DNA of 64,000 nucleotides from an uncultured Poribacteria bacterium (GTDB taxonomy: Bacteria; Poribacteria; WGA-4E; WGA-3G): assembly GCA_958295855.1 (NCBI GenBank), contig OY282383.1, positions 2,770,481 to 2,834,480 on the forward strand, in the 5' to 3' direction. Position 1 is the first letter of the stretch. Each line of letters begins with the position of its first letter. Shown here one piece after another: positions 50,836-59,437 of the stretch. The notes beneath the pieces are model-generated. The model searched no databases. It was given only the letters and a program-made list of their open reading frames with translations, and was not told the DNA's origin. The position numbers were made by a program, and so were the translations under genes.

Positions 50836-51660
50836 ATGCCAACATTAGACGAACGCTTTGAATCCTATAAAACCGACGGCTTTACAATTTTTGAGGAGGT
50901 GTTTGACGAATCCCAAATGCAAAGTTGGCGTGAGAAACACCAAGAACTCTCCGCAGCCAACAACGGACAGACGTGGTTCGGAAACACCCTCGAATTGGTA
51001 CCCAAACTGATGTGGCCCGCTGTCACACACCCCACTATCCTTGACTTCGTAGAAAAGGTGATGGGCCCCTTTGTGCAGTTAGACAACCTCACGCTTGCCG
51101 CGTTCCCTTCCATTAAACCAGAAGAGGCTGAAGGCAAGGTCTCGGGCTGGCACCGGGATCGATGGGCGCACGTCCCCTATACCGACGCGTATCATCGCCC
51201 CAACGCCATTAATGCTATCTCATATCTGCAAGACCTGGTGGCTGCTTTCGGTCCCCTCCGCGTTATCGTCGGATCGCACCGGAAACCGATTACAATTGAG
51301 GACGCGACTCGCGCAAAACCGCATCCGGATGAAACCCTCATCTATATGAAAGCTGGCGATGTTGTCATCACACACAACGGGCTCGTTCACTCTGGCACCC
51401 CGAATACCTCAGGGCAGTTGCGCTATTTTTTCAGCATCTACTACAACCTGAGCTGGCTCAAACACACCGACCATCACACAGGGCCACACACGCAAAAACT
51501 GCTGGCAGCGGCAAAAGCCGCCAATAACCATCAACACATGCGGCTCCTCGGTGTAGACGAACAACTCCAACCCCGATGCAATTCCGGCTTCCTCCGCGCC
51601 GACGAAGAACGCTGGGAAGAATGGGCAACCGCCGACCGCGCCACCATAATTGAACCGTAG
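50836..51660 (+). CDS. Phytanoyl-CoA dioxygenase (PhyH) family protein
   Basis: A 274-residue Fe(II)/2-oxoglutarate dioxygenase. The start at 50836 (MPTLDERFESYKTDGFTIFE) has AAAAGGAA upstream; the ORF's earlier ATG at 50761 falls in the R2 array. Metal ligands: H and D in GWHRDRWAHVPY and the distal His in VVITHNGLVHSGTPN, followed by the RYFFSIYYN strand. Another PhyH gene follows after 79 bp and the two may be transcribed together. Confidence 0.9.
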   Translation: MPTLDERFESYKTDGFTIFEEVFDESQMQSWREKHQELSAANNGQTWFGNTLELVPKLMWPAVTHPTILDFVEKVMGPFVQLDNLTLAAFPSIKPEEAEGKVSGWHRDRWAHVPYTDAYHRPNAINAISYLQDLVAAFGPLRVIVGSHRKPITIEDATRAKPHPDETLIYMKAGDVVITHNGLVHSGTPNTSGQLRYFFSIYYNLSWLKHTDHHTGPHTQKLLAAAKAANNHQHMRLLGVDEQLQPRCNSGFLRADEERWEEWATADRATIIEP

Positions 51661-51739
51661 GGGCGATGCAGTCGTGCTCGCCCGTGCTTGGCATTGTAGG
51701 AGCGGGTCCCCGTGCCTGCCCACAAAGGAGAAACAACCC

Positions 51740-52486
51740 ATGGCTGATCAACCAATAGTACCACCGACGCTCAACGTCGAATTGGATCACCACCTGCAAC
51801 AAGAGGTGAACTTCTTCCTCAATTGGGGCTATCTCGTCGTCGACAACGCAGCAACCCCCCAACAGATTGAGTCGTTGCGCGAGACACTCGATGAAAGTTA
51901 CGAACGCAACAATAAAAGCCAATTCATCGGTGAACTGCTTGAAGAAGACGACCGGTTCGCATTTCTGTTAGACAATCCACCTGTCCTAAAGCGAATGGAA
52001 GCGATATTAGGTACCTGTGTCCAACTCCACAGTGCGACAGCCCGCATCACCGAACCCGGCACTCCCGACCAGAATTGGCATCGCGACGGTCCCTGGCCCG
52101 TAGCACCACACGGAACACCTTATGGCAGCCTCCCTGCACAGATTAACTGCGGGTATTATCTCGACGAAGTCACGGATGAGAATGGGCCCACTGTCATCCA
52201 ACCCGGCAGTCACAGAGCACTGTTCCGGCCGCCAGCCAGTCCTGTCCAACTTCCAGACGAAAAACGGGTACTCGTATCCCCAGGGCAAGCTGTCATGTTC
52301 GACGGATGGACCTGGCACCGAGGTGCCGCCAACACCTCTTCACAACGCCGACGTGTCTGTCTTATGTGCTACCAGAACGCATGGATGAAATCTCGCGAGC
52401 CCTTCGACGGACCGCGCGTTACAAAACTCCGGGAAAAGGGCACACCACAGCAAAAGTTGTTGCTCGGCGCGATTCCAAAATGGTAA
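51740..52486 (+). CDS. Phytanoyl-CoA dioxygenase (PhyH) family protein
   Basis: A 248-residue dioxygenase. The start at 51740 (MADQPIVPPTLNVEL) has AAAGGAG upstream. Metal ligands are in NWHRDGPWPVAPH (H, D) and WTWHRGAANTSSQRRRV (His and the 2-oxoglutarate Arg). The GPTVIQPGSHRALFRPP loop is typical. It precedes a sulfatase-like gene, repeating the sulfatase/PhyH pairing at the left end of the window. Confidence 0.9.
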   Translation: MADQPIVPPTLNVELDHHLQQEVNFFLNWGYLVVDNAATPQQIESLRETLDESYERNNKSQFIGELLEEDDRFAFLLDNPPVLKRMEAILGTCVQLHSATARITEPGTPDQNWHRDGPWPVAPHGTPYGSLPAQINCGYYLDEVTDENGPTVIQPGSHRALFRPPASPVQLPDEKRVLVSPGQAVMFDGWTWHRGAANTSSQRRRVCLMCYQNAWMKSREPFDGPRVTKLREKGTPQQKLLLGAIPKW

Positions 52487-52600
52487 AGTAGTAGGGTCTT
52501 TAGAAAGCCTATACGCGGCTTTCTCCCTCCGCCGGGCCGTAATATGGTAAAGTAGTAGGGTCTTTAGAAAGCCCATACGCGGCTTTCTCCCTCCGCCCAT
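52480..52600 (+). repeat. Two tandem 64-bp hairpin repeats
   Basis: Two units start at 52480 and 52544 (ATGGTAAAGTAGTAGGGTCT ...), each containing the hairpin AAAGCC-(C/T)ATACGC-GGCTTT and a CTCCCTCCGCC tail. The first unit overlaps the last codons of the PhyH gene, so the duplication copied its 3' end. Confidence 0.85.
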
Positions 52601-52618
52601 AATAAAGGAAACCCAAAA

Positions 52619-54073
52619 ATGAACCTCGCTTACATCGTCATTGACACACTCCGCTATGATCACATCGGTGCAAACGGAAACGACTGGATAGAGACTCCCA
52701 ACATCGACCGGTTCGCCTCCAAGGCCTTGGCGTTCGACTACGCTTTCTGCGCCAGTTTTCCCACTATCCCGTACCGAACCGATGTCATCACCGGACAATA
52801 CGGCGCGCCCTTCCATCCGTGGAAACCGCTCCGCCATGAACGCCAGACATTGCCTTGGACACTCGCACAAAACGGCTACGCGACCCAACTCATTCACGAC
52901 ACACCACACCTCGTCAACGGCGGACATAACTTCGACTGGCCCTTCCACGCATGGACATTCATCCGAGGCGCAGAGGTTGATAGGGACTGGATTACCGATA
53001 CTGTAACATGGCCCGACAATTGGACGCGCCAGCCCCTCTTCGATTGCATCGATGACAAAGCCGCAGAGTCAGGCATGCTCCGAAGTTACGCACGCGCCAA
53101 CCGAAACCGCAAAAAACCTGAGGATTGGAACTGCGCCAAACTCTTCAACACTGCCGCCCAATTCCTCAAAGACAATGCCAATCGCGACAATTTCTTTCTC
53201 TGGGTAGACTGCTTTGATCCCCATGAACCGTGGGATGCCCCGCTTGAATTCATGAAAAAATACGATAAGCGGCCCGGCTACGATGGACGTGTCGACCCGC
53301 GCAGCCTCGGCGGCAGGAACAACCCAAACCTCTCAGATGAAGCCAAACAGCATATCAAATCGCAATATTCCGCGAAGTTGACATGGATGGACGATTGCTT
53401 CGGACAATTCTTAGACGCGCTGGAATCTACGGGACTTGATAAGAACACTGCTGTTATCTTAACCGGCGACCACGGTACAAATGTTGGGGAGCGCGGCTCG
53501 TTTGGCAAAGGGCAACCTGTTCGCGAGCAAGAGGCACGCGTACCGCTGTTCATCCGCCTGCCAGAGGGAGATACAGGCAGAAGCAACGTTATTGTCCAAC
53601 CCCAGGACTTCTTCCCAACGATTCTCAACATCTTGGGCGAGGCACGTCCTGACGGCATTGAGGGGCACGACATATCAACCCCCGCGCGCGACAGGCAGTC
53701 AGGCGAGCGGCAGCTTGCCTTATCAGGTGGGAGCATTGAAAGATGGGCGCAGGCAACGCAAAACCCCAATCTCAACCTCTTCACCGCCTTCAACCGGGAG
53801 TGGAGCTTAGAGGTCGGCACGAAACCTGAAAATTCGAAACTGGTTCGACTCGGCGAATTAGCTGATGTCGCCGATGAACATCCGGATATTGTCGCGAAAC
53901 TGCACACAGCCGCCGTCGACGAGATTGAACGCCGCGGCACCGATCCTGCATTAATTGCATGGCTCCGCAGCGGTGGTGAAGATGCGTTTCCCGCTGATGC
54001 CCACTACTGGGATGGCTATCCCGGTCCTGCAGGCTTCCGCCCGTATTTTGGGAAGCTTTACACGGGTGAGTAA
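52619..54073 (+). CDS. Sulfatase-like hydrolase with Thr at the formylglycine position
   Basis: A 484-residue alkaline phosphatase superfamily protein. N-terminal metal site NLAYIVIDTLRYDHIGANG, TPNIDRFASKALAFDYAF, C-terminal metal site VILTGDHGTNVGERGSFGK. The activation motif, normally C/S-x-P-x-R, reads T-I-P-Y-R in SFPTIPYRTDVITGQ. Threonine cannot be turned into formylglycine, but Thr is the nucleophile in related phosphodiesterases and phosphonate hydrolases. It may therefore act on a phosphoester or phosphonate. A strong terminator follows. Confidence 0.85.
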   Translation: MNLAYIVIDTLRYDHIGANGNDWIETPNIDRFASKALAFDYAFCASFPTIPYRTDVITGQYGAPFHPWKPLRHERQTLPWTLAQNGYATQLIHDTPHLVNGGHNFDWPFHAWTFIRGAEVDRDWITDTVTWPDNWTRQPLFDCIDDKAAESGMLRSYARANRNRKKPEDWNCAKLFNTAAQFLKDNANRDNFFLWVDCFDPHEPWDAPLEFMKKYDKRPGYDGRVDPRSLGGRNNPNLSDEAKQHIKSQYSAKLTWMDDCFGQFLDALESTGLDKNTAVILTGDHGTNVGERGSFGKGQPVREQEARVPLFIRLPEGDTGRSNVIVQPQDFFPTILNILGEARPDGIEGHDISTPARDRQSGERQLALSGGSIERWAQATQNPNLNLFTAFNREWSLEVGTKPENSKLVRLGELADVADEHPDIVAKLHTAAVDEIERRGTDPALIAWLRSGGEDAFPADAHYWDGYPGPAGFRPYFGKLYTGE

Positions 54074-54087
54074 ATTTTATGGTGCAC

Positions 54088-54130
54088 GGAAGATGTTGCC
54101 CTTGTCTGGCGGCATCTTCCGGGGTTTTTT
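54088..54130 (+). terminator. Rho-independent terminator after the sulfatase-like gene
   Basis: Stem GGAAGATGTTGCC / GGCGGCATCTTCC (13 pairs with two G-T) around a seven-base loop, followed by CGGGG and T6. It lies 15 bp after the stop. Confidence 0.85.
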
Positions 54131-54239
54131 GGAGGGTGTAGGGGGCGAAGTGGGAGTTTTGGGCATGGTGGAGATAGGAAGAGATTCGGGTATTTATCAA
54201 AAGCAGGTGGCTTTGTGGAAGTTTTGGAGCATCATGTGT

Positions 54240-55457
54240 TTACTCCCAACCGAAGACAGCGCGTATGTATTGATTAAACGCTTGCCGGAGCCGATACCAC
54301 TTATCCTTTCCCCAAATTTCTAAAGACAGGCTTGAACGCCCTGTCTCTTCCTTCAATTCTGCTTGGATAAGCCGCTGTGCCTCGCTCGATGCACCACACA
54401 GCACAACCGCACGTGCTTCAACGCCACCGAGTTGTCTCATTCGTACAATGGCCTCCATCCCTTTTTGTTTCACCCCGGCGTGTTCGTAGGCAAGGGTGCA
54501 CGAAACGACGACAATTTGGTATCCGAGTACTGCAACCACGTCGAGTTCAAACGGCTTCACACTTGCGTCTGTTGCATTGGCGCGTCGCACATACACCCTG
54601 TGGAAGAGTTTATAGTTACTTCGATCCGGGCTCTGTCGGGAAATGTCTGCTAAGACATCCTGAAAGGCGGCATACGCACCGTACTCAAATAGTTCGGGGG
54701 TGAAATGGCTACCGCTACTCAAGAACGCACGGCCTTTCGCCAACTGTTCTTCGCTGAGGGTTCTGGGGGCAGGGCAGGCTTTCGTCTGATAGTTACCCGA
54801 TTTATCCCGGTATTCATAAGGAAATGGCCCGAGTTCAAAGCCGTTAAGTTCAGCAATACGATGAAGACAGGGCGTAACTCCTTTGCGAGTATCAGCAACT
54901 AAGGCGTTTCCGTGCCGATCCACGAGGATTGCGCCTGAGTCAGCGCGCGGATCCAGATAGGAGGTCTCTACGTCAATATTTCCCGATAAAAAGGCTTTCA
55001 TATTTTCTGCCGCTGCGACGGTTTCAACGCACATCACCTTAGTGCCACCGGTATAATGCACATGAATGCAAGTGGTATTGGCTGGTAAATTGTCCATGAG
55101 ATTCCGTGTTATGTCGTTGCGTACGGTAGATGGGTTTCCCGACACCGTTTCGACTGCATCAATAGAAAACGCGTTGCGGCTGCATTTCAGTAACCGGTCT
55201 CGTTCGGCTCTTGTTTCTTTCGTATGCACAAGTCGTACGTGAATAGGGAGTGGCAGGTTATCTTTCAAATGATGCAGTGCCACCCAGACAGGCAGTGGAT
55301 TGGTGCCGACGGTGAGGATGAGGAGTGTTCCCATGATGGCAATTTCTCCGTTTTTTGTTTTCAAAATGATTTGCTGTTGACCTTGGCTAGATAGTCGCGG
55401 CTCTCGGACGGTATAGGTGAAGCGGTAGCGGCCGAAGTGGGAATTTGGGAGCATCAT
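54240..55457 (-). CDS. CARF-domain putative nuclease (Can2/Card1-like), type III CRISPR accessory
   Basis: A 405-residue protein. A CARF sensor (about 42-200) shows LLILTVGTNPLPVWVALHHL, VRLVHTKETRAERDR and HVHYTGGTKVMCVE, as expected for cyclic oligoadenylate binding. The C-terminal part resembles a PD-(D/E)XK domain, with Glu in LFEYGAY and Asp in PFELDVVAVLGY. The usual E-C-K is replaced by S-C-T (VVVSCTLA), followed by KQKGMEAIVRMRQLGG. The ATG at 55457 overlaps the upstream stop (ATGA); an internal ATG at 55334 with GGAG upstream would start exactly at the CARF domain. Last gene of the operon. Confidence 0.72.
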   Translation of the reverse strand: MMLPNSHFGRYRFTYTVREPRLSSQGQQQIILKTKNGEIAIMGTLLILTVGTNPLPVWVALHHLKDNLPLPIHVRLVHTKETRAERDRLLKCSRNAFSIDAVETVSGNPSTVRNDITRNLMDNLPANTTCIHVHYTGGTKVMCVETVAAAENMKAFLSGNIDVETSYLDPRADSGAILVDRHGNALVADTRKGVTPCLHRIAELNGFELGPFPYEYRDKSGNYQTKACPAPRTLSEEQLAKGRAFLSSGSHFTPELFEYGAYAAFQDVLADISRQSPDRSNYKLFHRVYVRRANATDASVKPFELDVVAVLGYQIVVVSCTLAYEHAGVKQKGMEAIVRMRQLGGVEARAVVLCGASSEAQRLIQAELKEETGRSSLSLEIWGKDKWYRLRQAFNQYIRAVFGWE

Positions 55458-56509
55458 GGAATCAGCGGATCCTTCCACAGTTGAAAGTCTTGATACGCCG
55501 ATTTGTTGACACCTTGGGCAATTAACTCCTCGTACCTTTCGTGTAACGCGAGTTCGCATACACGCGGATTACCCTCTTCACCTCCAAACCAGAAAAGTCG
55601 TTCAGGACGGTTTCCACGAGGATAAACTAAGCAGTCACAGTTACGCACCTGTGCTGAACCGCTATTTCTTAATTGAGGGTCACGCAACTTGCGGAGTGTC
55701 CGCTCAAAAATCAGTTTCGTGTTTGCAGCCGCTTCTTCATAAGTTTTCCGCGCAGTGCCAGATAACCAGATCGGTATAGATGAATAGGAGCTCTGTCGTG
55801 CCCGGAAAGCCTCAAAGAAAACTTCCCCGGTAGGAGATAAGAAGGTAAGCTGTTCCTCTTCTTCAAGGAGAAAGCGAACTTCTTCGGGCAAATGCCCCAA
55901 CCGCCGGTTGACTTCAGCCGTTTTACGGTAGTCATCATTAATCCATTCAAAAAACTCTTCGTAATTCGCCAATAATGAATAATCCCAGCCAATAGGCGTG
56001 GAAGGCATCATAATGATGTCTTTAAAGGCTTCATGAATGTAAAATACTGGAACATTGAACAGCAAACCAATCAGATTGGCATAAGCCATCTCTGCTTTGA
56101 AACCACCTGTCGCGTTGATTAGCACTTCATCACTTGAATCGGTTCCTTTGTGCTTTTGAACCAATTCAATCATAGTTGAAACGAATGACCGCAGCCCCTT
56201 GACTTTGAAGCGACTCTCTGTATAAGTCAAGTCAGGTATCTCTTGAAGTTCGGCCCTGTATTCTCTGAAGTTGTCGTAGTGTCGAGAAAGTGCTTGAGCA
56301 CATAACTTTCCATCGTCAGTTTGAGAATGCAGAAAAATGATACGATCGCCCTCAGCGAGAATACGTGAAAGTGAATTGGTTTCTGCACTTGCAACAACGG
56401 GGTCTGTATGGCGAAGATAGCTCGCCAACTTATCGTCATTTGGCTGCGTGTTACCATGCTTCTTTGGTGCAAGGAGTGAAATTCCGACAGTGGTTAGTAT
56501 CGTACGCAT
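55454..56509 (-). CDS. CARF-domain effector, probable CARF-RelE (Cami1-like)
   Basis: A 351-residue protein. CARF domain (about 1-175): MRTILTTVGISLLAP, IFLHSQTDDGK and LINATGGFKAEMAYANLIGLLFNVPVFYI, matching the APE2256-type family. A winged-helix-like linker follows (about 190-240, LPEEVRFLLEEEEQLTFLSPTGE). The last 95 residues, with CLVYPRGNRPERLFWFGGEE and VCELALHERYEELI, follow the pattern of RelE/HigB mRNA interferases. Upon cyclic oligoadenylate signalling it could cut ribosome-bound mRNA, as shown for Cami1. It ends in an ATGA overlap with the CARF-nuclease gene. Confidence 0.65.
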   Translation of the reverse strand: MRTILTTVGISLLAPKKHGNTQPNDDKLASYLRHTDPVVASAETNSLSRILAEGDRIIFLHSQTDDGKLCAQALSRHYDNFREYRAELQEIPDLTYTESRFKVKGLRSFVSTMIELVQKHKGTDSSDEVLINATGGFKAEMAYANLIGLLFNVPVFYIHEAFKDIIMMPSTPIGWDYSLLANYEEFFEWINDDYRKTAEVNRRLGHLPEEVRFLLEEEEQLTFLSPTGEVFFEAFRARQSSYSSIPIWLSGTARKTYEEAAANTKLIFERTLRKLRDPQLRNSGSAQVRNCDCLVYPRGNRPERLFWFGGEEGNPRVCELALHERYEELIAQGVNKSAYQDFQLWKDPLIP

Positions 56510-56520
56510 GATTCCGCCTC

Positions 56521-57735
56521 TTAGTCTTCAGTATCGTCATCCGTTTGAGTTGCCCACTTCTCCAGTTCCTGTTTCCGCACAAGGATCGGCTCAATGCCAA
56601 ATGAGTTTGCGCGAGAGTGACAGTAGAATTCGGTGAAGGGCTTAAAGTCACAATCAACAAGAAAGACCGTTTTCTCAGCATCATCAATGGCAGTAATTTG
56701 ACGAGTTCCGTAGTCGTCAACGGTATAAGAACGCATTACGATCACTTTGGGATAGATTTGATTCTCAGATAACGAGTTGAGGAACTCCCTAAAAAACCCA
56801 ACCATCCTTTGAATCATCTCCTTTTCTGGTGGGAAATGTTGTTGCGATTCGTACACCATAACGACATTGTTCCAGCTTCCTTCCCACTCTCTGCGGGTAG
56901 TGTCATCCATATTTTTCAAATTGGCTTTAGCTTTCTTCTCCTCACCTCCCCATATATTAGGAGGCGGCTTTGGATGACTAACTAGATTGCGATATAGTGC
57001 AAACATACCCAGTTCCGCAATCTGATTCTGGTTCAAGGGCACCTCACGTTGAAAACAGCTCCGGCAGTAGTTGCTAAGTCCCCTGTCCTCTTGAACAAGA
57101 CTCATTAGATCTCTCAGAAGTTGAAAGTACTGGCCTATCGCTTGCGGCATCGTCTGATGACGTTGACGAAGCTTTTCAAGCTCTGCAATGGCATCCACTT
57201 TTTTAGATACCTCCGCTTCTTCAGTAGCCCACGCTTTTTCAGTGTCTTCATGTTCAGTTGCCCCCGCTTCTTCGGCAGCATACCATCGCAATATATACGT
57301 ATAAAAAAGGAATAATTTCTGCAACAATCCTTGCATGGCTTGATCCATCTGACGCAGGCCTTTAGCCGCCAGATGCTGCTCAATCTCTGCTCGAATCTGA
57401 GAGAGACCAGAAGGCTTGACTTCCTCTCTAAAGCCCAACTTATAGAGCACTTTGCCGACAAGTTCTCGGTATTCCAGATTCAAATTCTTATTAATCTTTA
57501 ACTGATCCTCGGCCAATTTCTGCAAATCGTAAAAGCAATTTTCGAGAACGTCATAAGGGTTATTGGTCAGAACAAATTCCCTTAGCCAATCGTCCTGGTC
57601 GCTAGCACTCAGATTAGGAGCGGTTTCCCTGATTGAATCGCGGTTGATGAAAGGCTTGTTGGCTAACACAAATTCTTCCAATTCTTTGCGCGGATCTCTG
57701 CCATCCGATTCGGCGCGTGCATTTCTATAATACAT
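56521..57735 (-). CDS. Unrecognised HEPN-motif protein in the CRISPR operon
   Basis: A 404-residue soluble protein, no family recognised. The ATG at 57735 follows GGAGGGG. The N-terminus contains two similar stretches (LEEFVLANKPFINR and LREFVLTNNPYDVL), then a mostly helical region with an acidic segment (ATEHEDTEKAWATEEAEVSKK). Near residue 260 there is a HEPN-type R-x4-H motif (ALYRNLVSHPKPPP). The C-terminal part is beta-rich (YPKVIVMRSYTVDDYGTRQI, VFLVDCDFKPFTEF). It lacks a CARF domain. Its place between the effector-complex genes and two CARF effectors suggests an RNase or toxin component; this is inference. Confidence 0.6.
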   Translation of the reverse strand: MYYRNARAESDGRDPRKELEEFVLANKPFINRDSIRETAPNLSASDQDDWLREFVLTNNPYDVLENCFYDLQKLAEDQLKINKNLNLEYRELVGKVLYKLGFREEVKPSGLSQIRAEIEQHLAAKGLRQMDQAMQGLLQKLFLFYTYILRWYAAEEAGATEHEDTEKAWATEEAEVSKKVDAIAELEKLRQRHQTMPQAIGQYFQLLRDLMSLVQEDRGLSNYCRSCFQREVPLNQNQIAELGMFALYRNLVSHPKPPPNIWGGEEKKAKANLKNMDDTTRREWEGSWNNVVMVYESQQHFPPEKEMIQRMVGFFREFLNSLSENQIYPKVIVMRSYTVDDYGTRQITAIDDAEKTVFLVDCDFKPFTEFYCHSRANSFGIEPILVRKQELEKWATQTDDDTED

Positions 57736-57763
57736 CAAGCCCCTCCAAACGCAAGCGTGCTCT

Positions 57764-58432
57764 CTAGGGAATGACTTGGGTCACCTGCCCGCTTGCATTG
57801 ACTGCTTGCACCCTCACTTTAATCCTTGCCCCAACCAGCCCCGGATAATAAGGACGTTCAAAGACAACCTCTTCCTTGTCATCAGTTTGCAACTGCACCG
57901 TTACCTTGAACCCATCCTTCTTCAGAATCGTGGCACTAACCCTGTCACCGACTTTGAATTTCGGCTTCTCCGGTTGTGTAGGAGGTTTAGGTGCCTGTGT
58001 TAGTTGTGGCTTCTGCACTCGCAGCCGTTGTTGAGGAGTTTTTTGCTGTCCCTTTGTCGACCTCGGCCCTCGTTGTTCCTCGGCAGCGCGCTTCGGCTCG
58101 ACGCGGTAGTAACGCATCAACCGCAGGCTCCAACCGAGAATGTGCAGAAGTTCCTCCGCCTCGTTGATACCGCGAAGATGTTGTTGGCAGGCCTCCTTGA
58201 TGTTTCGATAAAATCGCTGTGTCTGCTGGCTTCGGATCAGGGCGTTGCGGCTATCCGCCATCCGCTGAACCAGTGACATGAGCCGATCTTTCGCATTGTC
58301 GGAGTCTCGGGCCCGACGCATGAACGCGATGACTTTGCCAAGTTCATTCGGGTCGGTGCCCCGGTCGACTAGCTCAAACGCGATGTCGTGAGCGATTGCC
58401 CACTGTTCTTCGTCCATCTGTTGTGCTTGCAT
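57764..58432 (-). CDS. Cas11/Csm2-like small subunit fused to an S1/TRAM-like OB domain
   Basis: A 222-residue protein. The start at 58432 (MQAQQMDEEQWAIAHDIAFE) follows AAGGAG; a TTG at 58447 is less likely. Residues 1-115 are helical, with LIRSQQTQRFYRNIKEA and EELLHILGWSLRLMRYYRV, resembling the Csm2 pattern of type III small subunits. A Pro/Gln/Lys linker follows (about 115-150). The C-terminal 65 residues (FKVGDRVSATILKKDGFKVT ... VGARIKVRVQAV) look like an S1 or TRAM OB fold that binds RNA. Such a fusion is not a standard Cas architecture. Confidence 0.5.
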   Translation of the reverse strand: MQAQQMDEEQWAIAHDIAFELVDRGTDPNELGKVIAFMRRARDSDNAKDRLMSLVQRMADSRNALIRSQQTQRFYRNIKEACQQHLRGINEAEELLHILGWSLRLMRYYRVEPKRAAEEQRGPRSTKGQQKTPQQRLRVQKPQLTQAPKPPTQPEKPKFKVGDRVSATILKKDGFKVTVQLQTDDKEEVVFERPYYPGLVGARIKVRVQAVNASGQVTQVIP

Positions 58433-58443
58433 AAATATCTCCT

Positions 58444-59433
58444 TCAATATAGCCCGGAGGGACAGTGCCGGTCATTAGGATATTGGAGAATTTGCGCGAG
58501 TTCAGTCAATAAATCCTGCTTGATGAGCGAATTTGTTGCTTGAGCGGTGCATTCACGCTTCCACTCTTCCAATTGCTCACCTGTCTTCGCCGATTCTGGC
58601 CGAACATCCCAATCCAAGTATCGGTCTCGAGTTTGCTCTTCAACTTGAATCTGCTCAAGTTGAAAATAGATGGAACCGAAGCACACCGGCTTTGCACCAC
58701 CGATCTTGAGTTTGAAGGGATGCTCCGGATGATGTCCCAATGCGGTAAAAAGCAATCCCCACTCTGCCGGGGTCAGATTATCAACCTGCACAACGAAACG
58801 GAATGTTGAGCCGACTTCACACGCTTCGACAGGTGTTTCGCCGGATGCCTCTTTTCCGTGCATGTAAAACTTGCGCCCCGGTATATCTTGCATTCTGCTT
58901 TGATAACGACCCGGTTCATAAAGCTCGGGTACAAACTTCGTCTCAAATTTCCCATAAGTTTGCGGTGCATCCTGTATCGCAATATTCCCTTGAAATCCCA
59001 TCGCGCCGAACATCCGACAAGCGACGCACAAGTTGTCTTTTCGGCGACATTCAAGAAAGTTTCTCGGTACTGCCCGGCGGATTCGATTGGAGACTTTGCA
59101 GATGCAACTCTCCGAAATCGCCTCAACGACGCTCCGAATTACCCCTTTGAGTGAACTGCCGGGAATCACGATATTTCCGCTCGCCCGCACCGCTGTCTTG
59201 ATGAGTTCTACATCCCGGCCGAGGTCGATAATGCCACTACCAATGTGAATTGGTGACAATGCTTCGATAGTCCCTTGAATTTGTCCTGTTACGTGTTTCT
59301 CGTAGTATCGATCATGTCCGGTTGGTTTTTTTGGGTTGACGCGAGCGGGCAGCGATACGAATTCAAAAGGTTTTGGGGCAGCTTGTTGGACCTGTCTGCC
59401 TCCCCCTCTTCCTCCACGACGGAATTGTCCCAT
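58444..59433 (-). CDS. Type III Cas7-like RAMP protein (Csm3/Csm5-like)
   Basis: A 329-residue RAMP. The start at 59433 (MGQFRRGGRGGGRQVQQ) has AAGGAGG upstream and yields a Gly/Arg-rich leader that may touch RNA. RAMP signatures: GTIEALSPIHIGSGIIDLGRD, VIPGSSLKGVIRSVVEAIS, and CVACRMFGAMGF with several cysteines. The terminal glycine loop is weak (IGGAKPVCFGSIYF), so it may be a terminal, non-cleaving subunit like Csm5. It lies four bases after csx19. Confidence 0.8.
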   Translation of the reverse strand: MGQFRRGGRGGGRQVQQAAPKPFEFVSLPARVNPKKPTGHDRYYEKHVTGQIQGTIEALSPIHIGSGIIDLGRDVELIKTAVRASGNIVIPGSSLKGVIRSVVEAISESCICKVSNRIRRAVPRNFLECRRKDNLCVACRMFGAMGFQGNIAIQDAPQTYGKFETKFVPELYEPGRYQSRMQDIPGRKFYMHGKEASGETPVEACEVGSTFRFVVQVDNLTPAEWGLLFTALGHHPEHPFKLKIGGAKPVCFGSIYFQLEQIQVEEQTRDRYLDWDVRPESAKTGEQLEEWKRECTAQATNSLIKQDLLTELAQILQYPNDRHCPSGLY

Positions 59434-59437
59434 GTTT

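Noticed and set aside
54088..54130. CRISPR leader or repeat near the end of the cas operon
   Set aside because: The hairpin followed by T6 lies directly after the plus-strand sulfatase gene and is a standard terminator.
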